Of a DNA stretch of 64,000 nucleotides, positions 1-8,439 are shown piece after piece. Where the stretch lies: assembly GCA_014872785.1 (NCBI GenBank), contig WKFJ01000064.1, positions 21,093-85,092 of the forward strand. The letters are read 5' to 3'. Source of the DNA: Alteromonadaceae bacterium (GTDB taxonomy: Bacteria > Pseudomonadota > Gammaproteobacteria > Enterobacterales > Alteromonadaceae). Position numbers and translations under genes: made by a program. The notes under the pieces are model-generated. The model searched no databases and had not been told where the DNA came from. It saw nothing but the letters and a program-made list of their open reading frames with translations. The first letter of the stretch is position 1. Each line of letters opens with the position of its first letter.

Positions 1-98
1 TTCAACATGGACTGAAAGCCAATAGCGACCAGCAAAGTGGTGGTTAATAGCACGAGTAATGGCCAGCGCAAGCTTGTCTGAATAATATGAGTCAACAT
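1..98 (-). CDS. Heavy-metal RND efflux pump (CusA/CzcA-type), N-terminus only
   Basis: Only the first 32 codons are inside the window. They read MLTHIIQTSLRWPLLVLL and continue into a hydrophobic first membrane helix, as in the inner-membrane RND subunit of metal efflux systems. The ATG at 98 follows an AGGAG ribosome site and lies 9 bases after the stop of the CusB-type adaptor, which is the usual adaptor-then-pump order. Family knowledge: CusA-type trimers use proton motive force to export Cu(I)/Ag(I), with the adaptor and an outer-membrane channel. The identity rests mainly on this context, because the diagnostic regions are outside the window. Confidence 0.75.
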   Translation of the reverse strand, partial: MLTHIIQTSLRWPLLVLLTTTLLVAIGFQSML

Positions 99-107
99 GC
101 CAGGCTC

Positions 108-1328
108 CTAGTGTTGATGCTGCATGGCAGCCGCATCTGATTCACTGGCATTACTGTTGGTTGTGATATTCGACAAACTAGCTTCTGCATCAAGCAAAAA
201 TTGCCCCGAGGTCACCACCTTGTCGCCAAGTGCTAACCCTGAGAGGATCTCGGCACGACCATTGGTGACAATGCCTACTTCGACATCTTTACGTATGAAT
301 GTTCCCGAGTCCGTTTGCACAAATACACGATTGTGTTGTTCTGTTTGAATAAGGGAATCAACTGAGATATTAAGTGCTTCTTTTGGCCCTGCGTAAATAC
401 GTACATTGGCCAACATATCTGGTTTGATGCGCAATTCTGGGTTTTCCAGTGCAATCCTCACTTGCAACGTGCGAGTTACCGGATCCAGTGTCGGGTAGAT
501 AAACTCGACGCTACCTTCTAACTCATAAAGGCTAAGTGAAGGAATATCTAGCTCGACACTTTTACCTACCTCCACCCAATTAATTTGATGCTCAAAAATA
601 TCGGCGATAACCCAAACCCTTGATAAATCAGCGAGCGTAACAATACGATTTTCAGGTTGCGCATACATGCCTTCTCTCACCTCAAGTGCTGAGACAATGC
701 CATCGTTTTGAGCGTAATACGGCACGCGATAAAAGACTTCGCGGGACTTTTCTAATTGACCGACTAACTCGTTACTAAAACCCAGTAGTCTTAATCGTTG
801 CCGTCCTCTTTCTAACAGGTCGGGGTTGCGGTAATCCGAATTGAGTAACGAAAGAAAGTCCTCTTGTGCCACCAGCAGCTCTGGTGCATATATCTTGTAT
901 AGCAGCTGCCCCTTTTTTACTTCTTGCCCAAGCGAGTTTACCGTCAGTTGCTCCAGCCAACCAGACGCGCGCGGATGCAAATGGGTTAATCCGGTTTCGT
1001 CGAACTGTACTGAACCATAGGTGCTGATAAACCGCCAGAGACGGCTAAACTGAACTGCCTCGGTGGTTAACGCCATTGCCTGCTGCATGGCACCTGACAC
1101 CGACACCTCTACCGCGCTTTGAGGCTTGGTTTGCCGAGCAACCAAATCCATGCCGCAAATCGGACAGGTGCCAGCGTGATCTTTGACTATATGACTATGC
1201 ATGGGACAGACATAGCGAACATTTTGGGTAAGGATATCTGCAACGGGCTCTAACTCAGTCTGCGATTGTGCAAACGAAGGCTGAGTGAACAAAACAACAA
1301 CAATAAATAATGAGCGATATAAACTCAT
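108..1328 (-). CDS. cusB: CusB-type periplasmic adaptor with heavy-metal-binding domain
   Basis: Membrane-fusion (HlyD/CusB) adaptor of an RND metal efflux system, 406 aa from the ATG at 1328, which follows GGAG. An upstream in-frame ATG at 1352 is less likely because it has no ribosome site. Residues 1-20 form a signal peptide. Residues 39-60 carry a heavy-metal-binding motif with C41, M43, H44, C55, C58 and M60 (CPMH and CPICGM). Beta-barrel, lipoyl and helical-hairpin segments follow, and the C-terminus is His-rich (MQHQH). In this family the N-terminal Cys/Met/His cluster passes Cu(I) or Ag(I) to the pump. The gene sits between a Cys/His-rich secreted protein and the pump gene and is probably co-transcribed with both. 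Copper or silver is the likely substrate, but other soft metals cannot be excluded. Confidence 0.88.
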   Translation of the reverse strand: MSLYRSLFIVVVLFTQPSFAQSQTELEPVADILTQNVRYVCPMHSHIVKDHAGTCPICGMDLVARQTKPQSAVEVSVSGAMQQAMALTTEAVQFSRLWRFISTYGSVQFDETGLTHLHPRASGWLEQLTVNSLGQEVKKGQLLYKIYAPELLVAQEDFLSLLNSDYRNPDLLERGRQRLRLLGFSNELVGQLEKSREVFYRVPYYAQNDGIVSALEVREGMYAQPENRIVTLADLSRVWVIADIFEHQINWVEVGKSVELDIPSLSLYELEGSVEFIYPTLDPVTRTLQVRIALENPELRIKPDMLANVRIYAGPKEALNISVDSLIQTEQHNRVFVQTDSGTFIRKDVEVGIVTNGRAEILSGLALGDKVVTSGQFLLDAEASLSNITTNSNASESDAAAMQHQH

Positions 1329-1376
1329 GAAAATCTCCAATAAAAACAACAAACAAAATCGAAAAATTGTGTTTGC

Positions 1377-1820
1377 TTAACTTATAGGAGGTATGACATC
1401 ACTCAGGTAAGGAGATACGGGTAACTGCCGCGTATCAGATGTTGAAAGTGAATTGGCTAAATTGGTGAGTGGTGTCGACGCGCTAACAATGGCAAAACCG
1501 CTACTGCTACATTCGTGCTCACAACCATTACAGCCAGTTTCGCAGCACTGAGTGCTGTTACTATCATCCTTATCTGCACAGCAGTCGTGTTCTGTAGACA
1601 TGCCGTTCTCTGAAGACAGACTTTGCTCTTGGCTATCCTGCATTTGATGCATAGAGTGGTCGTTTTGACCATGAGGCTGTTTGGCATGTACCTCATGCTT
1701 TGACTGACTTGAGGCTTGGGTTGAAACTGCGTCTTTTTCTACTTGCACCATAACACTCGCCCCGGCAAAAGTCGGAAAGCTCAGTATTAACACCAATAGA
1801 TAAAGGAAAGCCGTTTTCAT
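1377..1820 (-). CDS. Small secreted Cys/His-rich protein, probable periplasmic metal binder
   Basis: This 147-residue protein does not match a family I can name. Residues 1-21 form a clear signal peptide (MKTAFLYLLVLILSFPTFAGA). The mature part has a His/Met/Gln-rich stretch (KHEVHAKQPHGQNDHSMHQM) and then seven Cys residues in CC, CC, C, C and C groups mixed with His and acidic residues. The C-terminal tail is Ser/Pro-rich. It is the first gene upstream of cusB, with 48 bases between them on the same strand. Composition and context suggest a periplasmic copper chaperone or buffer; that role is inferred. It might also be a fast-evolving leader protein of the copper operon. Confidence 0.7.
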   Translation of the reverse strand: MKTAFLYLLVLILSFPTFAGASVMVQVEKDAVSTQASSQSKHEVHAKQPHGQNDHSMHQMQDSQEQSLSSENGMSTEHDCCADKDDSNSTQCCETGCNGCEHECSSSGFAIVSASTPLTNLANSLSTSDTRQLPVSPYLSDVIPPIS

Positions 1821-1918
1821 AGGCGAAATACTATCCTATCTTTCGCAAATAGCAATGGTATTGAACTGGCTGATTCGACGCTTTATCCAAATTTGAGCTG
1901 AGAAATAGAGGCTTCAGG

Positions 1919-2149
1919 CTATTTAATGTTCTTGAGTTTTGCTTCAGCAATAAGTGGTTTTACTTGTTCAATGATTTGCCATTTGCGCTCGTCATCCAAA
2001 TAAAACCAATTATCGACGTCATTGCGCTGTCTAAAACAGCCCATGCAAACATCGTTATCATCAAATTTGCACACCGCCTGACAGGGGCTGACAGGACGGC
2101 TTTTTTCTGAGCTAAGAGAACTAGAGTTTTTGTTTGTACTGCTCGCCAT
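1919..2149 (-). CDS. DUF1289 family protein
   Basis: A 76-aa cytoplasmic protein with the Cys signature of DUF1289: SPCQAVCKF, then CMGCFRQ, then a conserved W (DNWFYLDDERKW). The four Cys could bind iron or zinc, but the family has no proven role. The N-terminal 20 residues are Ser/Lys-rich and low in complexity. The gene lies 12 bases downstream of the coiled-coil membrane protein gene on the same strand, so the two are probably co-transcribed. Confidence 0.85.
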   Translation of the reverse strand: MASSTNKNSSSLSSEKSRPVSPCQAVCKFDDNDVCMGCFRQRNDVDNWFYLDDERKWQIIEQVKPLIAEAKLKNIK

Positions 2150-2161
2150 AAACCCTAAGAC

Positions 2162-2989
2162 TTAACCACCGACGGGAGTCGTTCCGCCACCCGTTGTTGT
2201 TGCAGTTTCTGCTACAACAGGTTCAGGCTTGGGTTGATTAGCTTGCGCAGCTGCGCGTCGCTGGGCATTTTCCAACTGTGTTTTTAACTCTTCGAGTGAG
2301 TTAACACGCTCTACTAAGGCTTCGATACGAAGTGCAGCAGTGGCGAGTTGATCGGTCATGTCTTGCACGTTTTCTTGTGTTGTGGCGCTGGTGAGCACCA
2401 CACTTTCGATAGATGACGTTAGCTGCTGAGCTTTGTTCAATTGCGTATCAACTTGTTCCTGCAACACCGCCATATTAGTAGTACTGAGGCTGACGTCACT
2501 TTCTAACCCTGAGATGAGCTTCTTCTGAGCCTGAAAGTCTTTGTTTACTTTGCTTTCTAAATCTTTGATTTCACTTTGATTGCGACGCCATGCACTGGCC
2601 CAAAGTTTATCCATTTCCTGCCAAAGTACTTCTGTTTTGTCTTTTAACTCATTTACTTGTACACGCAATGCAACGGCAGATTGGTCAAGCTCTTCGCCAG
2701 TTGCCGAGAGTTTTCTTTCAAGCTCATAAATGCGATCTTGAGCATCCGTTAGCATTTGTTGCTGCTTGAGACTTAAATCATAGAGAAAGTAGCTCGCCCC
2801 AAATGCACCCAGCACCATAAAAAACGCCAAAACACCCCAGACGCCACCGGATGATTTTACGACGGGCGGTTCATTATCAAGCGCAACATCAGCGCCTTTA
2901 CTGGGTTTTACATTGCGGCCGTGGAAAGCTTCGCGGTCTTCCCTGTCTAACACAATTTTCGGAATGTTATCAAACTTATCCGTGGACAT
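2162..2989 (-). CDS. Single-pass membrane protein with long coiled coil
   Basis: A 275-aa protein of unknown function. Residues 1-48 are a polar cytoplasmic tail. Residues about 49-69 (GVWGVLAFFMVLGAFGASYFL) form one transmembrane helix. About 175 residues of heptad-like coiled coil follow, rich in Gln, Glu, Leu and Ala. The C-terminus is a Pro/Thr/Gly-rich tail ending TTPVGG. There is no signal-peptide cleavage site, so the coiled coil should be periplasmic with an N-in topology. The layout is like envelope scaffold or HemX-like proteins, but no specific family motif was recognised. It is followed at once by the DUF1289 gene. Confidence 0.75.
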   Translation of the reverse strand: MSTDKFDNIPKIVLDREDREAFHGRNVKPSKGADVALDNEPPVVKSSGGVWGVLAFFMVLGAFGASYFLYDLSLKQQQMLTDAQDRIYELERKLSATGEELDQSAVALRVQVNELKDKTEVLWQEMDKLWASAWRRNQSEIKDLESKVNKDFQAQKKLISGLESDVSLSTTNMAVLQEQVDTQLNKAQQLTSSIESVVLTSATTQENVQDMTDQLATAALRIEALVERVNSLEELKTQLENAQRRAAAQANQPKPEPVVAETATTTGGGTTPVGG

Positions 2990-3224
2990 TATGAATCTCT
3001 ATCACTGAATCGAACTACATTTGCTTTCACAGCAAATACGAATGGGATACTACCAATTTCGCGTAAGATAGCATGTTTCAAAAGTTTATGGGTATGGTTT
3101 TGAGCGCAAATAACCGCTATTTCAGAGAAAAACTGGTAACAAATTAATTTTTGTCACGTCCTTCAACCACAAATGAATTGTGCTAGTATCGCCGCATTGT
3201 TTTTGGCTCCTGAGGAGACATTCT

Positions 3225-4268
3225 TTGACCACTAAGACTCCCGTCACTTTTCAGCACATCGCAGACGCGCACAAACGCATTGCCAGTATTATCTCGAATA
3301 CGCCAATCGTCGAGTCGAGTTTACTAAACAAGTGGCTAGGTCATCGAATTTTATTCAAAGCAGAGTGTTTACAAAAAACCGGTGCCTTTAAGATGCGCGG
3401 TGCCTGTAATGTGCTTGCACATTTAAGTGAACTAGGGCAGCTGCCCAAGCGCATTGTGGCAAACAGTTCTGGCAATCACGCCCAAGCAGTAGCCTTTGCT
3501 GCCGCCCACTTTAACATTCCCGCCACAATATTTACTGCGAGTAATGTGTCTGTGGTGAAAGCCGCTGCGACTGAATATTACGGTGCAGAGGTACTCAAGT
3601 TCCCTACTCGCCTACAGGCAGATGCGGCCGTGGCAGAGGCGGCGAAGGAAGAAGGCACCTTATGGATACCGCCCTATAATCACAACGACATTATTGCTGG
3701 CCAAGGTACTGCGGCGTATGAAGCATTACAAGAATTACAAAATGTTGATTTGGTGGCTGCGCCTTGTGGTGGTGGCGGTTTGCTTTCAGGCTCGTTGATA
3801 GCCACGAGAGAGCTTGCCCCTCATGCGAAGGTTATTGGTGCAGAACCCCTTATGGCCAATGACGCTGCACGTTCGCTTAGACTCGGTAAAATCGTCGGTT
3901 TAGAAAAGCCTGCGGTTACTTTCGCCGATGGTGCAGCGACCCCAATGGTGGGTGAGCTTACTTTCCCTTACCTACAACAAACAGATGGTTTTTATGAAGT
4001 CGATGAGAACCGGATTGCCTATTGGACTCAGTGGCTACAGCATTTGCTAAAACTGCATATTGAACCCACGTGCGCTATGACAATGGAAGCGGTTGTGCAG
4101 TGGCTAATTGAGCAAAAACCTAGTGAACCACAAACGGTTCTGGTGCTTATCTCCGGTGGCAATATTGCTGAGACAATGATGCGAGCGGTATGGCAAGAAG
4201 ATCACTTGCAAACCTTACCATCTTTGAATGTAAGTACAGCGCAAGAAGCTCAAAACCTAGCAAGCTAA
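3225..4268 (+). CDS. PLP-dependent threonine/serine ammonia-lyase or racemase family
   Basis: Fold-type II PLP enzyme, 347 aa. I chose the TTG at 3225 because AGGAGA lies just upstream; a GTG at 3180 would add 15 unlikely residues. The PLP lysine is K56 in GAFKMRGA. SSGNHAQA binds the cofactor carboxylate side, and GGGGLLSG is the phosphate-binding glycine loop. It lacks the C-terminal ACT domains of biosynthetic IlvA and is of the short catabolic type, which includes threonine dehydratase, serine racemase and hydroxyaspartate ammonia-lyase. Substrate cannot be assigned from sequence. It converges on the GNAT gene and stands alone. Confidence 0.85.
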   Translation: MTTKTPVTFQHIADAHKRIASIISNTPIVESSLLNKWLGHRILFKAECLQKTGAFKMRGACNVLAHLSELGQLPKRIVANSSGNHAQAVAFAAAHFNIPATIFTASNVSVVKAAATEYYGAEVLKFPTRLQADAAVAEAAKEEGTLWIPPYNHNDIIAGQGTAAYEALQELQNVDLVAAPCGGGGLLSGSLIATRELAPHAKVIGAEPLMANDAARSLRLGKIVGLEKPAVTFADGAATPMVGELTFPYLQQTDGFYEVDENRIAYWTQWLQHLLKLHIEPTCAMTMEAVVQWLIEQKPSEPQTVLVLISGGNIAETMMRAVWQEDHLQTLPSLNVSTAQEAQNLAS

Positions 4269-4278
4269 TCTTCAGTAT

Positions 4279-4755
4279 TTATTGCTGTTTCACGTAATAA
4301 AGGCAGTCTTTAAGTCCCCCGGGAACAGGCTCTGGGTAGTCTGTTGGGATGAATCCCAACTGCAAATACAATGATTTAGCCGCGTGATTACCGGGCAAGA
4401 CAAACAGTGAAAAATCCTCAGCGTCTTGCACGTTAGGAGCTTGTTCTAGCATTTTATGCATGAGCACTTTCCCCAGACCTTTGCCTCGATGAGAGGGCGA
4501 TACGGCCACGCGGCCAAAATGATGCCGTCCCAAACGCACATAGGTCTGTGCGAAACCAAGGAATTCGTTTTTCTTATTTGTGAGGAAGAAACTATGGAGT
4601 TCAGCAAGTTTGATATCTTTATTGAACTGTTCGGCAGAGCAATGAAACTCGAGTCCGGGTCCGCCCCAAGTAAACAAGGCTTGAGCATCGGGAAACCAGC
4701 TTTTTAATACCTTGCCAATGTTTTCATCAGCGACTTTTAGACAATATTCTTCCAT
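4279..4755 (-). CDS. GNAT family N-acetyltransferase
   Basis: A 158-aa acyl-CoA-dependent N-acetyltransferase. The acetyl-CoA pyrophosphate loop is clear: RGKGLGKVLMHKML, preceded by the beta-4 strand FGRVAVSPSH. The C-terminal part, NHAAKSLYLQLGF, is the usual motif B end. The substrate is unknown. The ATG at 4755 gives a full-length domain. The stop lies 10 bases from that of the convergent ammonia-lyase gene. Confidence 0.85.
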   Translation of the reverse strand: MEEYCLKVADENIGKVLKSWFPDAQALFTWGGPGLEFHCSAEQFNKDIKLAELHSFFLTNKKNEFLGFAQTYVRLGRHHFGRVAVSPSHRGKGLGKVLMHKMLEQAPNVQDAEDFSLFVLPGNHAAKSLYLQLGFIPTDYPEPVPGGLKDCLYYVKQQ

Positions 4756-4805
4756 GTACCATGTGCTCGGCGCCTGTTACAAGACGCCGAAATATTAAGG
4801 ATTAA

Positions 4806-5654
4806 CTACTGCCCATTATACAGGGTTGAAATCCATTTTTCTTCGTTGATGAAGTTCCACGACCAACTCTCCCATTTGCTATCTAAACCCGTGGACACAG
4901 CTTCTTCTAGCGACTTCCCGGCATCTTTCATCGCTTTAACTGCTGCTGCGGTTTCCTTCAACATCGCTAAATAGTTTTGTAAATCTGCCTTCGATGCCAT
5001 TTTTCCGTGGCCAGGAATGATTTTAGTAGTGTCGTTAGCAGCATCGATCATCGCTTCTATGCTCGTAATAAAGCCAGGCACGGTGCCGCCGCCATTTAAA
5101 TCGATGTAGGGAAACATATAGTTAAACAATAAGTCGCCTGCATGAATGATGTTTTGGGTTTCAAACCAGACAAAGCTATCACCATCTGTGTGACTACTGG
5201 GCGTGTGGATCACATGGATAGTGTCGCCGTTAAAGTGGAACTTCACGCCTTGCTCATAGGTAACCACCGGTAGTGCAGCCGCTTCATTGTCACCGTTTTG
5301 CAAGCGGACTCTTACATTGTCATGTGCGAAAATTGTGGTGCCTTCGGTTTTGGCAAACCAGGCGTTACCGCCAGTATGGTCACCGTGATAATGCGTGTTC
5401 ACCAAAAAGCGAATATTTTTGTCAGACAGCGCATTGATAGCTTCTTTTATCTTAGGAGCAAGAGGTTCGAACTGATCGTCCACCATCAATACACCATCTT
5501 CACCCGCCGACACCCCAATGTTGCCACCGGCGCCAACCAGCATGTAAACAGAATCGGAAGCTTTTTCGGTTTTGACTTCGACTGCGGCGAACCTGTCGTG
5601 CGCATGCGCGCCCATCGCTAACAAAATTGATAGCGTTGCGAGTACTCTTTTCAT
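4806..5654 (-). CDS. Periplasmic metallo-beta-lactamase-fold hydrolase
   Basis: A 282-aa binuclear metal hydrolase of the MBL fold. Residues 1-18 form a signal peptide (cleavage after GAHA), so it acts in the periplasm. The metal ligands are visible: HYHGDHTGG (HxHxDH), the next His in HTPSSHTDGDS, the Asp in IIHAGDLLF, and the last His in IIPGHG. It resembles the SoxH/quinoprotein-relative-like group of exported MBL proteins more than class B beta-lactamases. Substrate is unknown. It is a single gene, divergent from the NhaC-type antiporter. Confidence 0.85.
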   Translation of the reverse strand: MKRVLATLSILLAMGAHAHDRFAAVEVKTEKASDSVYMLVGAGGNIGVSAGEDGVLMVDDQFEPLAPKIKEAINALSDKNIRFLVNTHYHGDHTGGNAWFAKTEGTTIFAHDNVRVRLQNGDNEAAALPVVTYEQGVKFHFNGDTIHVIHTPSSHTDGDSFVWFETQNIIHAGDLLFNYMFPYIDLNGGGTVPGFITSIEAMIDAANDTTKIIPGHGKMASKADLQNYLAMLKETAAAVKAMKDAGKSLEEAVSTGLDSKWESWSWNFINEEKWISTLYNGQ

Positions 5655-5896
5655 GGTTAATTCCTTCGTTATTTAATATTTTTTATTGTTATTATTCTTA
5701 CTTGAGCGTTGTTGCTTTAAGAATATAGTGGTGAACTTCCAATAGTGATCAACTTTTCCGGTAAAAGATTTCAGACAATTTTACCTAAGTGCATCAAATA
5801 ATTATGCGAAGCTGCTAAGGTATGTATTGGTGACAGTTTTTCACCGTCTTCCACATAATAAGAACCCATAATAAAGGGGCTGGAGAATCGTCAGAC

Positions 5897-7627
5897 ATGC
5901 AAAGCCAAATGAACAAACTTGCCGGTGTTTTATTTTTACTCGCGCTGGTGACTAGCATCTACGTTGGGCAAAAGGTGCCTGCGCAGTGGATTGAACAAGT
6001 TCAAGTATTCGAATTATACGACACCCAAGACGGTGAAAAGGCTTATGTTTTCAGAGGTAACGAGGTCGTTGTTGACGAAATTGTTGCCTATGAAGAATCT
6101 CCACTCAGGCAAGCGCTGCTCTCGGCGACCGGGTCTGAGCCTGATATTAAACAACAATGGGTCTACCGCGACAATAATCCAGAAGATATCGTTCAGCTAC
6201 AAGCTGCATTTCACTATGGTCTTTGGTCACTATTACCTGCCTTTGTCGCGATTGCTATGTGCGTATTAACGCGTGAGCCGATTCCTGCCTTATTAAGTGG
6301 TGTCATCATCGCCGCAGTCATGTTAGGGCGTTTTGACATTACCGGCGATGTACTGGTGCCGAGTATTGGCACGGCAAGTGCCGCTGGCATTCTCATACTT
6401 TACCTTTGGCTATTAGGTGGACTGATGGGGATGTGGGCAAAAACGGGGGCTGCGCAAGCCTTTGCCAGCTACATGACTGAGAGGTTTGTCAGAGGTCCTC
6501 GTTCGGCCAAATTAATTGCCTGGATGATGGGACTCATCTTCTTCCAAGGCGGTACCATGAGTACGGTGTTGGTAGGCACCACAGTAAAACCCATGGCGGA
6601 CAAGGCAAAAGTCAGTCACGAAGAAATGAGTTACATAGTGGACTCAACCGCGTCGCCCATTGCCTCAGTAATTGCATTTAACGCCTGGCCGGCCTATGTC
6701 CAAGCGTTTATCTTTGTTCCGGGCGTGACGTTTCTCGCCACAGAAGCAGACCGCATTGCTTTCTTTTTCTCGAGCATTCCCTTTAGTTTTTATGGGATCT
6801 TAGCGGTCATTGGCACATTGCTGCTCAGCCTCAATATCACTATTTTTTCCGGCGCAGGATTACGTAAAGCCCGAGCTCGCGCTATTGCCACAGGGGAACT
6901 AGACGCGCCAAATGCCAGACCCATGAGTGCAGCGGAGCTCAACAAAACCAGCGTACCAGAGGGTTATAAAAGTTCGGTGGCAGAATTTACTTTCCCCCTC
7001 CTCGTGTTGCTGGTTGTCGCTGTTGGCAGCTTTATTTTTTTAGGCTCACCACAAGTTAGCTGGGCATTTGGTTTAGCATTGTTTACCTCAATTGGTATGG
7101 CGCTAGCGAAAGGAATGGGTCTATCTCAGGTGTTAGATGGCTTTAACAATGGTTTAAAAGGCGTGGTGGTAGTGTCGGTGGTATTGATGTTAGCAATTAC
7201 CATTGGTGGTTTAAGCAAACAGTTAGGTGGTGGTCTTTATTTGGTGGAACTGCTTGGGCAGCAAATCCCCTTTTGGCTGCTTCCAGTGATTTTACAATTA
7301 ATGACTATGCTCATTGCGTTTTCTACCGGAACCAGCTGGGGAACCTACGCCATTGCGTTTCCATTAGCCATGCCACTGGCGTGGGCGATTGCCAGCAGTC
7401 AAGGTTTAGCCAACCCTGAAATCTACATGGCTATTTGCTTTGCTACTGTTTTAAATGGCAGCGTGTATGGTGACCAATGCTCTCCCATTTCTGACACCAC
7501 TATATTAAGCGCTATGACCACTGGCTGCGACTTGATGGATCATGTAAAAACCCAAATAGTGCCTGCGTCATTTGCCGCTGCAATGGCCGCGATTCTATGG
7601 ACGCTAAGCACCTTGGTATTTGTGTAG
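5897..7627 (+). CDS. NhaC-family Na+/H+ antiporter-like membrane transporter
   Basis: A 576-aa polytopic inner-membrane protein of the NhaC/ArsB ion-transporter superfamily. After an N-terminal signal-anchor helix comes a periplasmic stretch of about 90 residues. About a dozen membrane helices follow, with conserved motifs such as GGTMSTVLVGTTVKP, DSTASPIASVIAFNAW and STGTSWGTYAIAFP, and NGSVYGDQCSPISDTT near the end. These are typical of NhaC antiporters. The likely role is Na+ extrusion, which suits a marine cell that also has a Na+ pump (nqr). The extra periplasmic insert near the N-terminus is longer than in Bacillus NhaC. Confidence 0.85.
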   Translation: MQSQMNKLAGVLFLLALVTSIYVGQKVPAQWIEQVQVFELYDTQDGEKAYVFRGNEVVVDEIVAYEESPLRQALLSATGSEPDIKQQWVYRDNNPEDIVQLQAAFHYGLWSLLPAFVAIAMCVLTREPIPALLSGVIIAAVMLGRFDITGDVLVPSIGTASAAGILILYLWLLGGLMGMWAKTGAAQAFASYMTERFVRGPRSAKLIAWMMGLIFFQGGTMSTVLVGTTVKPMADKAKVSHEEMSYIVDSTASPIASVIAFNAWPAYVQAFIFVPGVTFLATEADRIAFFFSSIPFSFYGILAVIGTLLLSLNITIFSGAGLRKARARAIATGELDAPNARPMSAAELNKTSVPEGYKSSVAEFTFPLLVLLVVAVGSFIFLGSPQVSWAFGLALFTSIGMALAKGMGLSQVLDGFNNGLKGVVVVSVVLMLAITIGGLSKQLGGGLYLVELLGQQIPFWLLPVILQLMTMLIAFSTGTSWGTYAIAFPLAMPLAWAIASSQGLANPEIYMAICFATVLNGSVYGDQCSPISDTTILSAMTTGCDLMDHVKTQIVPASFAAAMAAILWTLSTLVFV

Positions 7628-7632
7628 TGAAT

Positions 7633-8388
7633 ATGAATATACAAACATCAATTGCCGCTTATCGAGAAAGTAGTTTTGTAAAACTTGAGGGCTTTTTCGA
7701 GTCGACGTTACTGCAAAATATTGAAAAAACGGTACTTAAATTCCATCACCATTGGCTTAAAGAGAATGAGTCGTTCTATCAAACTCGAGCCATCAACAGT
7801 GCGTTTCTCACTAAACCGGGAATCCTCACCGGTGTTGAACGTCTACAACTATTCAAGCTAGTGGCCAACAACGAATTAGTAGAGCTCGCCAATGAAATCC
7901 TTGGCGGTTCCTGTCAATTTATGAACACACAGTTGTTTTTTAATCCTTACAATCCAGAACAAAAGAACTATTGGCATCGAGACGGCCAGTATCACTTGAA
8001 TCTAGAGGAACAAAAGCAAGCACTACAAGGAGCACAGGTACTGCACTTTCGCGTTCCGTTGCGAGACGAACCGGGTATCGAGATTGTTTCGGGCTCACAC
8101 AAGCACTGGGATACTGTGGAAGAAGAACAAGTGAGATTAGAACGCGATGGTCACCATAACTTCGAGGATCTATCGACTGGCACCGAGGTTCCTTTGAAGC
8201 AGGGGGATCTGTTGATATTTAACGCCATGGCCATTCATCGTGGCCTCTATGGGATGGACAGGTTGGCGCTGGATATTTTGTACTGTGACAGAGATCCACA
8301 ACTGCTGAGTATCGTAGACAAAGAAGCAATGCCCTGCTCTTCAGAACTCACATTATTAAAAAATCAGGAGGTTTTTAAACTTCCCTGA
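7633..8388 (+). CDS. Phytanoyl-CoA dioxygenase (PhyH) family protein
   Basis: A 251-aa Fe(II)/2-oxoglutarate-dependent oxygenase. The iron ligands are seen as the HxD of YWHRDGQYH and a distal His in AIHRGLYGMDR, where the Arg would bind 2-oxoglutarate. The ATG at 7633 is preferred; a GTG at 7627 overlaps the antiporter stop and is also possible. The gene is 5 bases after the antiporter and is likely co-transcribed. The substrate is unknown: PhyH relatives include ectoine hydroxylase and many small-molecule hydroxylases, but no ect genes are nearby. Confidence 0.82.
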   Translation: MNIQTSIAAYRESSFVKLEGFFESTLLQNIEKTVLKFHHHWLKENESFYQTRAINSAFLTKPGILTGVERLQLFKLVANNELVELANEILGGSCQFMNTQLFFNPYNPEQKNYWHRDGQYHLNLEEQKQALQGAQVLHFRVPLRDEPGIEIVSGSHKHWDTVEEEQVRLERDGHHNFEDLSTGTEVPLKQGDLLIFNAMAIHRGLYGMDRLALDILYCDRDPQLLSIVDKEAMPCSSELTLLKNQEVFKLP

Positions 8389-8439
8389 CCCTGCTAGAGT
8401 GGGAACAAATTCTAATAAGGAAAAATGAAGGAAAATCCC

